A stretch of DNA of 64,000 bases, taken from CAWHNT01 sp963830775 (GTDB taxonomy: Bacteria; Pseudomonadota; Alphaproteobacteria; Geminicoccales; Geminicoccaceae). Below, piece by piece: positions 49,305 to 59,099 of this stretch. The position numbers and the translations under genes were made by a program. Positions within the stretch are counted from its first letter, which is position 1; every line of letters begins with the position of its first letter. The stretch covers positions 186,001 through 250,000 of the forward strand of contig CAWHNT010000032.1 of NCBI GenBank assembly GCA_963830775.1. Reading direction: 5' to 3'. The notes under the pieces were generated by a model. That model was not told where the DNA came from. It did no database searches and was given only the letters and a program-made list of their open reading frames with translations.

Positions 49305-50270
49305 TCACCCGCTCCGCAAGGTCGCCGTCGCCGGCTCCCAGCGCCAGACATTGTCGTTGGTGAGGTGCGTGCCGCCGAGCCAGCGGTCGAGGGGCTTGGC
49401 GATGGCGCGGTCGAGGCGGCCTTCGCGCACCAGGAGGCCGTCGTGGGTGAGGCGGACCTTGGACGCGAGATAAGCCTCCCGGTCGTCGAAGAACGGGCCC
49501 GGCAGGCCCGCCACCAGCGCCAGCGGCTCGGCCGCCAGCTCGTCCAGGATGGCGAAGAACGAGAGGTCGCCCATGAACCGGGCGCGCTCGCGGCGCTGGC
49601 AGCTTGCATAGAGCTCGGCTGCCGGCATGGGGCCGGGCTCCAGCTCCTCCAGGATGTAGCGCTCGCTCGCGGACAGGCCCGGATAGTCGGTCGGCAGCTC
49701 TTCCAGGAGCCGTCCGATCGCGGGTCCGAGCCAGGGTAGCGCGCTCGTGTCCGCCTGGCCGAGCCCAGCCAGCGCCTCGGGTGTGGGCGACCTGAACGCC
49801 GACCAGGCCTCGCGTGCGAGCGCCAGTTGGCTTGGAGTTACCTGTGCCGCCTGCGCTCCCAGCTCGGCCAGCACCTCCGGCCCGAGGTCGGTCAGGTAGG
49901 TGCTGGCCTGCGCGAGGCGGACCCGGGTCGGCGGGACCGTCTCGCGGGCCACGAGGTCGAGCAGCTGGAGGAGCTGCAGCTGGTCGTAGAGGTCGTGCTC
50001 GAACCACAAGACCAGCTCGGACCCTGCCTCGATGGCCTCGCGCAAGCGGCGGTCGCGGTCCTGGAAGGCGGCACGGGTAGCCTCGGGGTCGAGGCGGAAC
50101 CGGGCGGCGAGGAACGCGGCGCGCTCCGCGGAGAGCTGCTCAATGGTGAGCCCCTGGCGCACCGGCCCCTCGTGCAGCACGTCGCGCCAGGGCAGCACCG
50201 GGTCGGGGGTCACGAGTGGGGCGATCCGCTCGGCCGCGAGGTCGCCGTTCGTGATGTGCAGAGTGGGCAT
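49305..50270 (-). CDS. DUF1835-domain protein
   Basis: 321 residues. N-terminal DUF1835-like part: LHITNGDLAAERIAPLVTP, VLPWRDVLHEGPV, ELVLWFEHDLYDQLQLL. C-terminal helical and winged-helix-like part: LSASERYILEELEPGP, FMGDLSFFAILDEL, LLVREGRLDRAIAKPLDRWL. The HITNGD and WRDxLHEGP blocks identify the family, whose function is unknown. ATG 50270 begins this conserved N-terminus. It stands 14 bases downstream of the membrane protein gene on the same strand. Confidence 0.78.
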   Translation of the reverse strand: MPTLHITNGDLAAERIAPLVTPDPVLPWRDVLHEGPVRQGLTIEQLSAERAAFLAARFRLDPEATRAAFQDRDRRLREAIEAGSELVLWFEHDLYDQLQLLQLLDLVARETVPPTRVRLAQASTYLTDLGPEVLAELGAQAAQVTPSQLALAREAWSAFRSPTPEALAGLGQADTSALPWLGPAIGRLLEELPTDYPGLSASERYILEELEPGPMPAAELYASCQRRERARFMGDLSFFAILDELAAEPLALVAGLPGPFFDDREAYLASKVRLTHDGLLVREGRLDRAIAKPLDRWLGGTHLTNDNVWRWEPATATLRSG

Positions 50271-50284
50271 GGAGCGCTCCAGCT

Positions 50285-50953
50285 CTAGCGCGGCGGCTCG
50301 CCCTCGCCCCCGGCATGGCTCTGCCGCGCCCGCTTCGGGTGCTGGGCGGCATAGTCGGCGAGCGCTGCGCGCCATGCTCCCTCGTCCGCCGTGACGGGCG
50401 GATGATCCAGATCAAGGCGCTGGCCCGAGGTGGCGGCATGCTGGCGCAGGGCCTGAAGGAAGAACCTCTCCGTGCTGCTGAGCGGCTGCTTCATCGGAGC
50501 GGTCGGCCGGCGCATCAGCAGGAAGTCGACGAGCATGTTGATCAGACCGCCGACCAGCGTGCCGACCAGGAAGCCCAGGGCAGCGAGCGGGCCGGCGACG
50601 AGGGCGCCGATGACGGCCACGGCCAGCAGTGTCAGCCCATAGCCCGCGAGCGGGCGATAGAGGCGGCCGATGACGGAGAGGTGCCGACCGAGCCCGGCGA
50701 TCGCGAGCAGGTTGGGGACCACGCGGCCGAGCACGCAGAGCGTGGCGATCGCCGCGGGCGGGAGGTCGAGGAGGAAGCCCGCGAGCGCCAGCAGCTTGCC
50801 GACAGCCGTGGGCGTGAACTCGATGGCCTCCGTGGTGGCCAGCACCTCCGCCGGGCGGACCTTGGGGCGCAGCTGCGCCATCAGGCCGAACGCCACATGG
50901 GTGGGCAGCCGGACATGCAGGCCGCGCGGGGTGAAGATCGCGTTGGAGATCAA
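50285..50953 (-). CDS. hypothetical membrane protein
   Basis: 222 residues with hydrophobic segments in the middle (AVGKLLALAGFLLDLPPAA; LTLLAVAVIGALVAGPLA; FLVGTLVGGLINMLVDFLL), the last with a Gly-zipper-like pattern. The N-terminus is soluble, and the charged C-terminus includes ADEGAWRAALADYAAQHPKR. The start is TTG 50953, supported by GGGAGG seven bases upstream. I do not recognise a family. It is divergent from ccoG. Confidence 0.65.
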   Translation of the reverse strand: MISNAIFTPRGLHVRLPTHVAFGLMAQLRPKVRPAEVLATTEAIEFTPTAVGKLLALAGFLLDLPPAAIATLCVLGRVVPNLLAIAGLGRHLSVIGRLYRPLAGYGLTLLAVAVIGALVAGPLAALGFLVGTLVGGLINMLVDFLLMRRPTAPMKQPLSSTERFFLQALRQHAATSGQRLDLDHPPVTADEGAWRAALADYAAQHPKRARQSHAGGEGEPPR

Positions 50954-51097
50954 CCGGGTGCCTCCCGGACCGCACCTTATCGGCCACAACCGGCGAGCCG
51001 GGCCGGAGTTTCGCCTGCCGCGACCCCGGGTCACCTGGATCGGAAAGGTCTGTCCGGGTCTTCTGCTGCTCTACCTCCATCGTCCGAGCCGGGCCCG

Positions 51098-52555
51098 ATG
51101 AGCACCGATGTGATCCAGGCCGAGCAGGCGCTCTCGCGGGCCGAGCAGAAGGCCTCCCCGCTCTATGCCGGGCGGGTCGAGGTCTACGCCAAGGCCGTCA
51201 AGGGCCGCTTCCGCACCATCAAGTGGGCGGCGCTGATCGCGCTCCTCGGCCTTTACTATCTCGTACCCTGGCTCCGCTGGGACCGCGGCCCGGGTGCCCC
51301 GGACCAGGCGGTGCTGATCGACATGGACGGAGGGCGGGCCTACTTCTTCGGGATCGAGATCTGGCCGCAGGAGGTCTACTACCTCACCGGCATCCTGATC
51401 CTGGCGGCCTTCGGCCTCTTCCTCGCCACGGCCCTCTTCGGCCGCCTCTGGTGCGGCTTCGCCTGCCCGCAGACCGTCTGGACCGACCTCTTCATGCAGG
51501 TCGAGCGCTGGATCGAGGGCGACCGGGCCCAGCGCATCCGGCTCGACAAGGCACCGTGGTCATCGGGCAAGGTCGGGAAGCGCGCCCTCAAGCACGTCGT
51601 CTGGCTGCTGATCGCCTTCGTCACCGGCGGCGCCTGGATCCTCTATTTCGGCGACGCGCCCACGGTCCTGCACGACTTCTTCACCGGCGAGGCCGGCGTC
51701 ACCTCCTACTTCTTCGTGGGCCTGTTCACCGCCACCACCTACCTCCTGGCCGGCTTCGCGCGCGAGCAGGTCTGCACCTACATGTGCCCGTGGCCGCGCA
51801 TCCAGGGTGCGCTGGTCGACAAGGACACGCTGGCCGTCACCTACGAGGGCTGGCGCGGCGAGCCGCGCGGCAAGTACCGCAAGGGCGAGAGCTGGGAGGG
51901 CCGGGGCGACTGCATCGACTGCAAGCAGTGCGTCGCGGTCTGCCCGACGGGCATCGACATCCGCGACGGCTTCCAGCTCGAATGCATCGGCTGCGGCCTC
52001 TGCGTCGACGCCTGCAACGATGTCATGGCCAAGGTCGGCCGCCCGCCCGACCTCATCGCCTACGACAGCGAGCGCAACCAGGAGCTCCGGGCCGAGGGCA
52101 AGCCGTCGGCCTACCGCCTCGTCCGCCCGCGCACGATCCTCTACGCCGCCGTCTTCTCGGTCGTGGGCCTCGTCATGCTGGGCGTGCTGCTCTCCCGCTC
52201 GACCGTGGACGTGAACATCCTGCCCGAGCGCAACCCGCTCTTCGTCACCCTGGCCGACGGCAGCATCCGCAACGGCTATACCATCAAGGTCATGAACAAG
52301 GCGCACGCGGAGACCACCTACCGCCTGGGCCTCGCCGACGGGGAGGGGCTCCTCACCCTCGCGGGCCAGGGTGGTGCGAGCGCCACGCTCGATCTCGCCG
52401 CACCGCCGGACGGCGTGGGCACGCACCGGGTCTATCTCCGCCTGCCGCGGGAGCAGGTGACGGCCGAGGTGAGCGACGTCACCTTCGTCCTCACCGACAC
52501 CGCGACCGGCCGCAGCGAGCGGTTCGAGACCATCTTCCGGGGGCCGAAACGATGA
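51098..52555 (+). CDS. ccoG: cbb3 oxidase assembly protein CcoG (FixG)
   Basis: Membrane iron-sulfur protein required for copper delivery during cbb3 oxidase assembly; thought to reduce Cu(II). 485 residues: N-terminal helices, WCGFACPQTVWTD, QVCTYMCPWPRIQGAL, two ferredoxin clusters (CIDCKQCVAVCPTGIDIRDG and CIGCGLCVDACND), a further helix, and an immunoglobulin-like periplasmic C-terminus. All cluster cysteines are present. ATG 51098 starts it, and its stop overlaps ccoH (ATGA). First of four assembly genes. Confidence 0.94.
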   Translation: MSTDVIQAEQALSRAEQKASPLYAGRVEVYAKAVKGRFRTIKWAALIALLGLYYLVPWLRWDRGPGAPDQAVLIDMDGGRAYFFGIEIWPQEVYYLTGILILAAFGLFLATALFGRLWCGFACPQTVWTDLFMQVERWIEGDRAQRIRLDKAPWSSGKVGKRALKHVVWLLIAFVTGGAWILYFGDAPTVLHDFFTGEAGVTSYFFVGLFTATTYLLAGFAREQVCTYMCPWPRIQGALVDKDTLAVTYEGWRGEPRGKYRKGESWEGRGDCIDCKQCVAVCPTGIDIRDGFQLECIGCGLCVDACNDVMAKVGRPPDLIAYDSERNQELRAEGKPSAYRLVRPRTILYAAVFSVVGLVMLGVLLSRSTVDVNILPERNPLFVTLADGSIRNGYTIKVMNKAHAETTYRLGLADGEGLLTLAGQGGASATLDLAAPPDGVGTHRVYLRLPREQVTAEVSDVTFVLTDTATGRSERFETIFRGPKR

Positions 52556-53046
52556 TCGGCAACGGCAGTACCAGCCAGCGCGACGGGGTCTGGGTCGCCC
52601 TCTCCTTCCTCCTGTTCGGGGCCGTGGTGCTGGGGGCCAACGGTGCCCTCATCTGGTACGCCGCGGCGAGCTGGCCCGGGCTCGTGACCGAGAGCCCCTA
52701 CGACAAGGGCCTGACCTACAACCGCAACCTCGAAGCCGCCGCCCGGCAGGCCGACCTCGGCTGGCAGACCAGGCTCACGGCGCGCCTGACGGGTGCCCTC
52801 GACGGCGAGGCCGCGCTCGACCTGCGCGACCGGTCCGGCGCGCCGCTCGCCGGTGCCGATGTGCTGGCCACCTTCGAGCGGCCGATCGAGGAGCATCTCG
52901 ACTTCGCCATACCGCTGCAGCCGGCAGCACCCGGCACCTACCGGGCCGGCTTCACGGTGCCGGTGCCGGGTGCCTGGAACATCCACCTCACGGTGCGGCA
53001 TCGGGGTGAGCTCTACGTCGCCGACGAGCGGGTGATCCTCCGCTGA
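52552..53046 (+). CDS. ccoH: cbb3 oxidase assembly protein CcoH (FixH)
   Basis: 164 residues, one N-terminal membrane helix (VALSFLLFGAVVLGANGALI) and a periplasmic beta domain (YDKGLTYNRNLEAAARQ, VPGAWNIHLTVRHRGELYV). FixH supports oxidase maturation, probably with CcoG and CcoI. ATG 52552 overlaps the ccoG stop. Confidence 0.9.
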   Translation: MIGNGSTSQRDGVWVALSFLLFGAVVLGANGALIWYAAASWPGLVTESPYDKGLTYNRNLEAAARQADLGWQTRLTARLTGALDGEAALDLRDRSGAPLAGADVLATFERPIEEHLDFAIPLQPAAPGTYRAGFTVPVPGAWNIHLTVRHRGELYVADERVILR

Positions 53047-53047
53047 C

Positions 53048-55265
53048 ATGACCGAGGCCGCCCTCAGCCTCCCCGGCCCGATCGACGCCGAGCGCCCCGA
53101 CCGCCTCGACGTGGTGCCGTTCGTCCGCACCGAGCCCGCGAGCGGCCTCAAGGCACTGCACCTCCTGGTCGAGGGCGTGCATTGCGGCGGCTGCGTGCGG
53201 CGGATCGAGCGCACGCTCGAGCATGCGGGCGGCCTCGAGACCGGCCGGGTCAACCTCACCACCCGCCGGCTGACGCTGCGCTGGGCGGGCGAGGCCGGAC
53301 GCGGCAACGAGCTGGCCGGGCTCGTGGCCGGCCTCGGCTACGGCGTCGTCCCGTTCGACCCCGACCGGCTCACCGCCGCCGACCGCCTGCGCGAGGCCAT
53401 GCTCCTGCGCTGCCTCGCCGTCGCCGGCTTCGCCGCCGCCAACGTCATGCTGCTGGCAGTCTCGGTCTGGGCCGGTCACGCCACCGGCATGGGGGATGCC
53501 ACCCGCACGCTCCTGCACTGGTTCGAGGCGCTGATCGCCCTGCCGGCCATCGCCTACGCCGCCCAGCCCTTCTTCGGCTCGGCCCTGCGCGCCCTCCGCG
53601 CCGGGCACACCAACATGGACGTGCCGATCTCGCTGGCGGTGATCCTGGCCCCGGGCATGAGCCTGTGGGAGACCATCCACGGCGGCCAGCACGCCTATTT
53701 CGACAGCGCCATCACCCTCCTCTTCTTCCTCCTGGTCGGCCGCTATCTCGACCAGCGCGCCCGCGGCAGCGCCCGCTCTGCCGCCGAGCGCCTGCTGGCG
53801 CTGGACGCCACCGCCGTCACCCTCGTCCTGCCCGACGGCACCACGCGGAGCGTGCGCCCGACGGACCTCGAGGCCGGGCAGGAGGTGCTGGTGGCGGCCG
53901 GCGAACGGATCGGCATCGACGGTGCCGTCCTCTCCGGCACGGGCGAGGTCGACACCAGCCTGATCACCGGCGAGACCGTCCCGCAGCGCGTAGCACCTGG
54001 CGACCGCGTCTTTGCCGGCACCATCAACCTCGTGGCCCCCTTGCGCGTGCGCGTCCGGGCCGTGGGCGAAGGCACGCTCCTGGCCGAGATCGTCCGCCTC
54101 ATGGAGGTGGCCGAGCAGCGCCGCGGCCGCTTCGTGGCGCTGGCCGACCGCGTGGCGCGGGCCTACGCCCCCGTCGTGCACAGCCTGGCGCTGACCGCCT
54201 TCCTCGGCTGGACCCTCTTGGGCGGCATGGCTTGGCAGCCGGCGCTGATGATCGCGGTCGCCGTCCTGATCATCACCTGCCCCTGCGCCCTGGGCCTGGC
54301 CGTGCCGGTCGTCCAGGTGCTGGCGAGCGCCCGGCTGATGCAGAAGGGCATCCTCCTGAAGTCGGCCACGGCCCTCGAACGGTTCGCCGCCGCCGATACC
54401 GTTGTCTTCGACAAGACGGGCACGCTCACGCTGGGCCGCCTCCGCCTCGTGCCGGACGGCGTGGCCGCAGCCGACCTGGAAGCGGCGGCCACGCTGGCCC
54501 TGACCTCCCGCCACCCGATCGCCCGTGCGCTCGCCGCCGCCTGCCCCGCTGCCCGACCAGCAAAAGGCATCGAGGAGGTCGCCGGCTGCGGCCTTCGCCT
54601 CGTGACGCCCGAGGGCGAGATTCGCCTCGGCCGCCGCGGCTGGGCCGTCGACATGAGCGAGGATGCGAGCACCGACCTCGAGCTCTGGCTGTCACGGCCC
54701 GGCCAGGCGCCCGTCCGCTTTCCGCTTCGAGGACACGCTCCGCGAGGATGCGGCCGAGGTCGTGGCCGAGCTCAAGCGCCGCGGCTATGGCGTGGCCCTG
54801 CTCTCGGGCGATCGCGAGCCCACCGTCCGCGCCGTGGCGGCCGCCACCGGCATCGAGCGCTGGCAGGCCGGCTGCACGCCCGCCGGGAAGACGGCCGAGC
54901 TGGAAGCGCTGGCAGCCCAGGGCCGGCGGGTGCTGATGGTGGGCGACGGGCTCAACGACGCCCCAGCCCTGGCCGCGGCGCACGTCTCCCTCTCGCCGTC
55001 CACGGCCGTGGACATCAGCCAGACCGCGGCCGACGCGGTGTTCCAGGGCCGGGCCCTGGCACCCATCCTCGAGGTGCTGAGCGTCGCCCGCCGGGCGCAG
55101 AGGCTGGTCAAGCAGAACATGGCGCTCTCGTTCGGCTACAACGTCTTCACCGTCCCGCTCGCCATGGCGGGCTTCGTCACCCCGCTGGTGGCCGCGATCG
55201 CCATGAGCACGAGCTCGATCGCCGTGGTGCTGAACTCCCTGCGCCTGAGCTGGCGCCGGGCCTGA
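53048..55265 (+). CDS. ccoI: copper-exporting P-type ATPase CcoI (FixI), frameshifted
   Basis: P1B-type ATPase that supplies copper to cbb3 oxidase, 738 residues after removing one T at 54719-54721. N-terminal heavy-metal domain with Cys46 and Cys49 (HCGGCVRRIE), membrane helices, actuator motif TGETVP, intramembrane CPC (411-413) in TCPCALGLAVPV, phosphorylated Asp455 in DKTGTLTLG, HP motif in SRHPIARAL, and hinge GDGLNDAP after the repaired break. Spacing to ccoH is one base and to ccoS 18 bases, a normal fix operon. Confidence 0.93.
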
Positions 55266-55283
55266 TCGGGACAGGCCAGCCGG

Positions 55284-55451
55284 ATGAGCGGCCTCCTCTA
55301 TCTGATCCCGATCGCCCTCCTCCTGGGCCTGATCGGCCTCATCGCCTTCCTCTGGGCGCTGAGGAGCGGCCAGTTCGAGGATCTGGAGGGGGCCGGCCAG
55401 CGGATCATCTACGACGACGAGGACGAGCCGCCTGCCCCGGGCAGGAGCTGA
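55284..55451 (+). CDS. ccoS: cbb3 oxidase maturation protein CcoS
   Basis: 55-residue membrane protein: MSGLLYLIPIALLLGLIGL, then ALRSGQFEDLEGAGQRI and an acidic tail. The SGQFEDLEG motif is diagnostic of CcoS, which is needed for cofactor insertion into the oxidase. It completes the ccoGHIS set. Confidence 0.92.
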   Translation: MSGLLYLIPIALLLGLIGLIAFLWALRSGQFEDLEGAGQRIIYDDEDEPPAPGRS

Positions 55452-55464
55452 GCCCGGCTTAGGC

Positions 55465-55653
55465 TCAGTGGGGCTCGTGCGGGCCGGGCGCAGGTGCCGT
55501 GCCGCGCAGGACCATGCCGAAGATGAACAGCACCCCGAACGCGAAGACCGCGAGGCCGAAATAGCCGAACATGTCGTCATGCGCGCGACTTGCCAGGAAC
55601 AGCCCAAGCAAGGCCACGACGCCCATGACGGCGCCCACGATCCAGGTGCCCAT
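55465..55653 (-). CDS. small two-helix membrane protein near cbb3 genes
   Basis: 62 residues: helix 1 WIVGAVMGVVALLGLFLAS, a short loop RAHDDMFGYF, helix 2 FAFGVLFIFGMVL, and a Pro/His tail. ATG 55653 has TAGGGAACG just upstream. Short proteins like this commonly sit beside cbb3 genes in alphaproteobacteria, but I know of no assigned function. It points towards ccoS (convergent). Confidence 0.68.
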   Translation of the reverse strand: MGTWIVGAVMGVVALLGLFLASRAHDDMFGYFGLAVFAFGVLFIFGMVLRGTAPAPGPHEPH

Positions 55654-55695
55654 CGTTCCCTAAACCCCGCTTTTATCGTTGCGTCCGAGGACGCT

Positions 55696-56487
55696 CTAGC
55701 CGCGGTCGGAGAACTGCACCAGATCCCGATAGGCGTGCCAGGAGGCGTGCCCGATGAGCGGCAGGGTGACGATCAGGCCGACATAGAGGGCCAGCATGCC
55801 CAAGCCCGTGAACGCCGCCACCAGCACCGCCCAGAACAGCATCGGCACAGGATTCTGCTGCACCGCCTTCACGCTGGTGACGACGGCCGTGATCACGTCG
55901 ACGTCGTGCCGGTCGAGGATCATCGGGATCGAGACCACGCTCACCGCATAGGCGATGGTCGCGAACACGGCACCGATGGCGGTGCCGAAGACGAGGAACG
56001 GCAGGCTCTCGGGGCGGAGGAAGGTGCTGACGATCAGGTCCTCGAACGAGGGCGGCTCCAGGCCCCAGTAGAGCATGAAGATCATGGCCGCGATCCGGAT
56101 CCAGGTGAGCAGGATCAGGAGCAGGATGAAGCCCATCACCAGGAGCCGCCGCGGCCGGTCCCAGAACGGGCGCAGCGCCTCGGTCAGGGTGACGGGCTGG
56201 CCGCGCTGGTGCAGCCGGCTGATCTCGTAGAGCCCGACGGCGAAGACCGGGGCCACGATCATGAAGCCCGAGGCCAGCGGCATGGCGAGGTAGAGGAGCC
56301 CGAACCACCACAGGCCCACGGTCACGGCATAGCCGACGATGGCGAAGACGGCGCCGATCGTGAGGCTGGGCCCCGGCGAGCGCACGAGGTCGCGCCAACC
56401 GGCCGCCAGCCATTGCCAGGGGCGATCCAGCTCGATCTTCCGCGTCTGCGGCACCACCACGTCGAACGAAGGAACGAGCTCGGTCAT
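55696..56487 (-). CDS. DUF2189 integral membrane protein
   Basis: 263 residues with about six helices. The opening KIELDRPWQWLAAGWRDLVR and APVFAVGLYEISRLHQRG are characteristic of DUF2189, a family usually located beside cytochrome oxidase genes. ATG 56487 is 7 bases after AGGAAG. It is divergent from ccoN and shares the 231-base region containing the FNR-type box, so it may be oxygen-regulated too. Function unknown. Confidence 0.83.
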   Translation of the reverse strand: MTELVPSFDVVVPQTRKIELDRPWQWLAAGWRDLVRSPGPSLTIGAVFAIVGYAVTVGLWWFGLLYLAMPLASGFMIVAPVFAVGLYEISRLHQRGQPVTLTEALRPFWDRPRRLLVMGFILLLILLTWIRIAAMIFMLYWGLEPPSFEDLIVSTFLRPESLPFLVFGTAIGAVFATIAYAVSVVSIPMILDRHDVDVITAVVTSVKAVQQNPVPMLFWAVLVAAFTGLGMLALYVGLIVTLPLIGHASWHAYRDLVQFSDRG

Positions 56488-56612
56488 CTGCAACTTCCTG
56501 CCACCCCCTGGGTGCTGCCTGGCGACGCGGCCGCTACCCGCCTCCAGATTGCCTGGATCGGGCGGAACACGCCAGCGCCTGCGGCAAGTAGCCTGGAGAT
56601 TGCAGGCTCGCT

Positions 56613-56626
56613 TTGATGCAGATCAA
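56613..56626. promoter_or_regulatory. FNR/FixK (anaerobox) site upstream of ccoN
   Basis: TTGATGCAGATCAA: perfect inverted half-sites TTGAT and ATCAA with a 4-base centre, the consensus for FNR and FixK regulators. It lies 93 bases upstream of the ccoN start and 126 bases upstream of the divergent DUF2189 start, the right place for low-oxygen activation of the oxidase operon. Confidence 0.85.
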
Positions 56627-56718
56627 GGCATCCGCCATCATCGGCGGCAAGAAGACCCGCGCCGGCCGGCAACCGCCTGGAGGTGCCACGGCCGGGCGCG
56701 CGGAGTGAGGAGATCGGG

Positions 56719-58194
56719 ATGGCGACAGCGCTCGCGGCACGAGCGGAGGCTGCACCTGCGTCCTACAACGAGGACGTGGTGCGGCTGTTCACGATCGCCG
56801 CCATGAGCTGGGGGCTGGTCGGCATGGCGGTCGGCGTCATCATCGCCTTCCAGCTCGCCTACCCCGCCCTCAATCTCGGCCTGGAATGGACCACCTTCGG
56901 CCGGCTGCGGCCGGTCCACACCTCGGCCGTGATCTTCGCCTTCGGCGGCAACGCGCTGCTCGGCACCTCGCTCTACGTGGTCCAGCGCACCTGCCGGGTG
57001 CCGCTCTTCGGCGGGCCGGAGCTCGCCCGCTTCCTCTTCTGGGGCTACCAGCTCTTCATCGTGCTGGCCGCCTCGGGCTACGTGCTGGGCATCACCCAGA
57101 GCCGCGAATATGCCGAGCCGGAATGGTATGTCGACGTCTGGCTCACCATCGTCTGGGTCGTCTACCTGATCATCTTCCTGGGCACGATCCTGCGGCGCAA
57201 GGAGCCGCACATCTATGTCTCGAACTGGTATTATCTCGCCTTCATCATCACCATCGCCATGCTGCACATCGTCAACAACCTGGCGGTGCCGGTCTCGTTC
57301 TTCGGGGTGAAGAGCTACTCGCTGTTCTCCGGCGTCCAGGATGCGATGTCGGAATGGTGGTACGGGCACAACGCCGTCGGCTTCTTCCTCACCGCCGGCT
57401 TCCTCGGCATGATGTACTATTTCCTGCCCAAGCAGGCGAACCGGCCGGTGTGGTCGTACCGGCTGTCGATCATCAATTTCTGGGCCCTGATCTTCCTCTA
57501 TATCTGGGCGGGCCCGCATCACCTGCACTACACGGCCCTGCCCGACTGGGCCCAGTACATGGGCATGACCTTCACCATCATGCTCTGGATGCCGTCCTGG
57601 GGCAGTGCGGTGAACGGCGTCATGACCCTCTCGGGTGCCTGGGACAAGCTGCGCACCGACCCGATCCTGCGCTTCATGGTGGCGGCCGTGGCCTTCTACG
57701 GCATGAGCACGCTCGAAGGCCCGCTCATGGGCGTGCGGCAGGTGAATGCGCTCAGCCACTACACCGACTGGACCGTGGGCCACGTCCATTCCGGGGCGCT
57801 CGGCTGGGTCGCCTTCATCAGCTTCGGCGCGATCTACTACCTGGTGCCGCGCCTGTGGCGGCGGGAGCGGCTCTACTCCTACCGCTTCGTCGAGTGGCAC
57901 TTCTGGATCGCGAGCCTCGGCATCGTCCTCTACATCACGGCGATGTGGGTCTCGGGCATCATGCAGGGCCTGATGTGGCGCTCCTACGACCATCTGGGCT
58001 TCCTGCAGTTCTCCTTCGTCGAGTCGGTCGTGGCCATGCACCCGTTCTACGTGATCCGGGCCTTGGGCGGCGTGCTGTTCCTCAGCGGTGCCGTGCTGAT
58101 GGCCTACAACCTGGTGCGCACGATCCGCGGCGAGGTCCGCGAGGAGGAAGCACCCACCGCCAGGCGCATGGCCATGCCCGTGCCGGCCGAGTGA
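56719..58194 (+). CDS. ccoN: cbb3-type cytochrome c oxidase subunit I
   Basis: Catalytic haem-copper subunit, 491 residues and twelve helices, intact. Haem and copper ligands are visible: low-spin haem His in RPVHTSAVIFAFGGNALL, the copper His in WWYGHNAVGFFLTAGFLG, the His pair in AGPHHLHYTALPDW, and the haem His pair in VGHVHSGALGWVAF. ATG 56719 is preceded by GAGGAG. It heads ccoNOQP downstream of a perfect FNR box, so it should be expressed under low oxygen. Confidence 0.96.
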   Translation: MATALAARAEAAPASYNEDVVRLFTIAAMSWGLVGMAVGVIIAFQLAYPALNLGLEWTTFGRLRPVHTSAVIFAFGGNALLGTSLYVVQRTCRVPLFGGPELARFLFWGYQLFIVLAASGYVLGITQSREYAEPEWYVDVWLTIVWVVYLIIFLGTILRRKEPHIYVSNWYYLAFIITIAMLHIVNNLAVPVSFFGVKSYSLFSGVQDAMSEWWYGHNAVGFFLTAGFLGMMYYFLPKQANRPVWSYRLSIINFWALIFLYIWAGPHHLHYTALPDWAQYMGMTFTIMLWMPSWGSAVNGVMTLSGAWDKLRTDPILRFMVAAVAFYGMSTLEGPLMGVRQVNALSHYTDWTVGHVHSGALGWVAFISFGAIYYLVPRLWRRERLYSYRFVEWHFWIASLGIVLYITAMWVSGIMQGLMWRSYDHLGFLQFSFVESVVAMHPFYVIRALGGVLFLSGAVLMAYNLVRTIRGEVREEEAPTARRMAMPVPAE

Positions 58195-58204
58195 GGGGAC
58201 GCCC

Positions 58205-58933
58205 ATGCTCTACCGTCTCCACACCAAGGCCGAGCAGCGCGGCCTCTTCCTCTCCGTCTGCATCCTGGCCACGGTCTCGGTCGGCGGCATCGTCGAGATC
58301 GCACCTCTGTTCTCGATCGAGAGCACGATCGAGCGGGTGCAGGGTGTCAGGCCCTACTCGCCGCTCGAGCAGGTGGGCCGCAACATCTACATCCGCGAGG
58401 GCTGCTACACCTGCCACAGCCAGATGATCCGGCCCTTCCGCGACGAGGTCGAGCGCTACGGCCACTACAGCCTCGCTGCCGAGAGCATGTACGACCACCC
58501 CTTCCAGTGGGGCAGCAAGCGCACCGGGCCCGACCTCGCCCGGATCGGCGGCAAGTACTCGAACCAGTGGCAGGTGGCGCATCTCGTGAACCCGCGGGAC
58601 GTGGTGCCCGAGAGCGTCATGCCCACTTACGCCTTCCTGCTCGCGAAGGACCTCGACGCCAGCGACATCGCCCAGCATCTGGAAGCCCTGCGCGCCGTCC
58701 GGGTGCCCTACACGGACGAGCAGATCCAGCAGGCACGCGCGGACCTCGTGGCGCAGGCCTCGGTCGACGGTGACCACGAGGCCGTGCAGACCCGCTACCC
58801 CAAGGCCGCCGTGGGCGACTTCGACGGCCAGCCGAACCGGCTCACCGAGATGGACGCGCTGGTCGCCTACCTCCAGATCCTCGGGCGCATGGTCGACTTC
58901 ACCGGCGTGCGTGCCGAAGATCTGAAGCAGTAA
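58205..58933 (+). CDS. ccoO: cbb3-type oxidase subunit II (mono-haem cytochrome c)
   Basis: 242 residues: an N-terminal membrane anchor (LFLSVCILATVSVGGIVEI) and a periplasmic cytochrome c domain with the haem motif Cys67-x-x-Cys70-His71 (EGCYTCHSQM). A methionine ligand is probable in the VVPESVMPTYAFL region. It lies ten bases after ccoN. Confidence 0.95.
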   Translation: MLYRLHTKAEQRGLFLSVCILATVSVGGIVEIAPLFSIESTIERVQGVRPYSPLEQVGRNIYIREGCYTCHSQMIRPFRDEVERYGHYSLAAESMYDHPFQWGSKRTGPDLARIGGKYSNQWQVAHLVNPRDVVPESVMPTYAFLLAKDLDASDIAQHLEALRAVRVPYTDEQIQQARADLVAQASVDGDHEAVQTRYPKAAVGDFDGQPNRLTEMDALVAYLQILGRMVDFTGVRAEDLKQ

Positions 58934-58944
58934 CGTCCAAGCAG

Positions 58945-59097
58945 ATGGGCGAGCTCTACGCCACGATCCGCTCGTTCTGGCTCTTATGGGTCGTGCTGGT
59001 GTTCGTAGTCATCATCGCCTGGGTGTTCTGGCCTTCCCGGAAGCGGGAGATGGAAGCCCATGCCCGGATCCCGTTCGAGCAGGATGAGGAACGCTGA
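58945..59097 (+). CDS. ccoQ: cbb3-type oxidase subunit IV (CcoQ)
   Basis: 50-residue single-helix protein: MGELYATIRSFWLLWVVLV, then a basic stretch (WPSRKREMEAHARIPF) and an acidic end. Position between ccoO and ccoP and the SRKREMEAHARIPF-type motif identify it. It stabilises the complex. Confidence 0.92.
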   Translation: MGELYATIRSFWLLWVVLVFVVIIAWVFWPSRKREMEAHARIPFEQDEER

Positions 59098-59099
59098 CC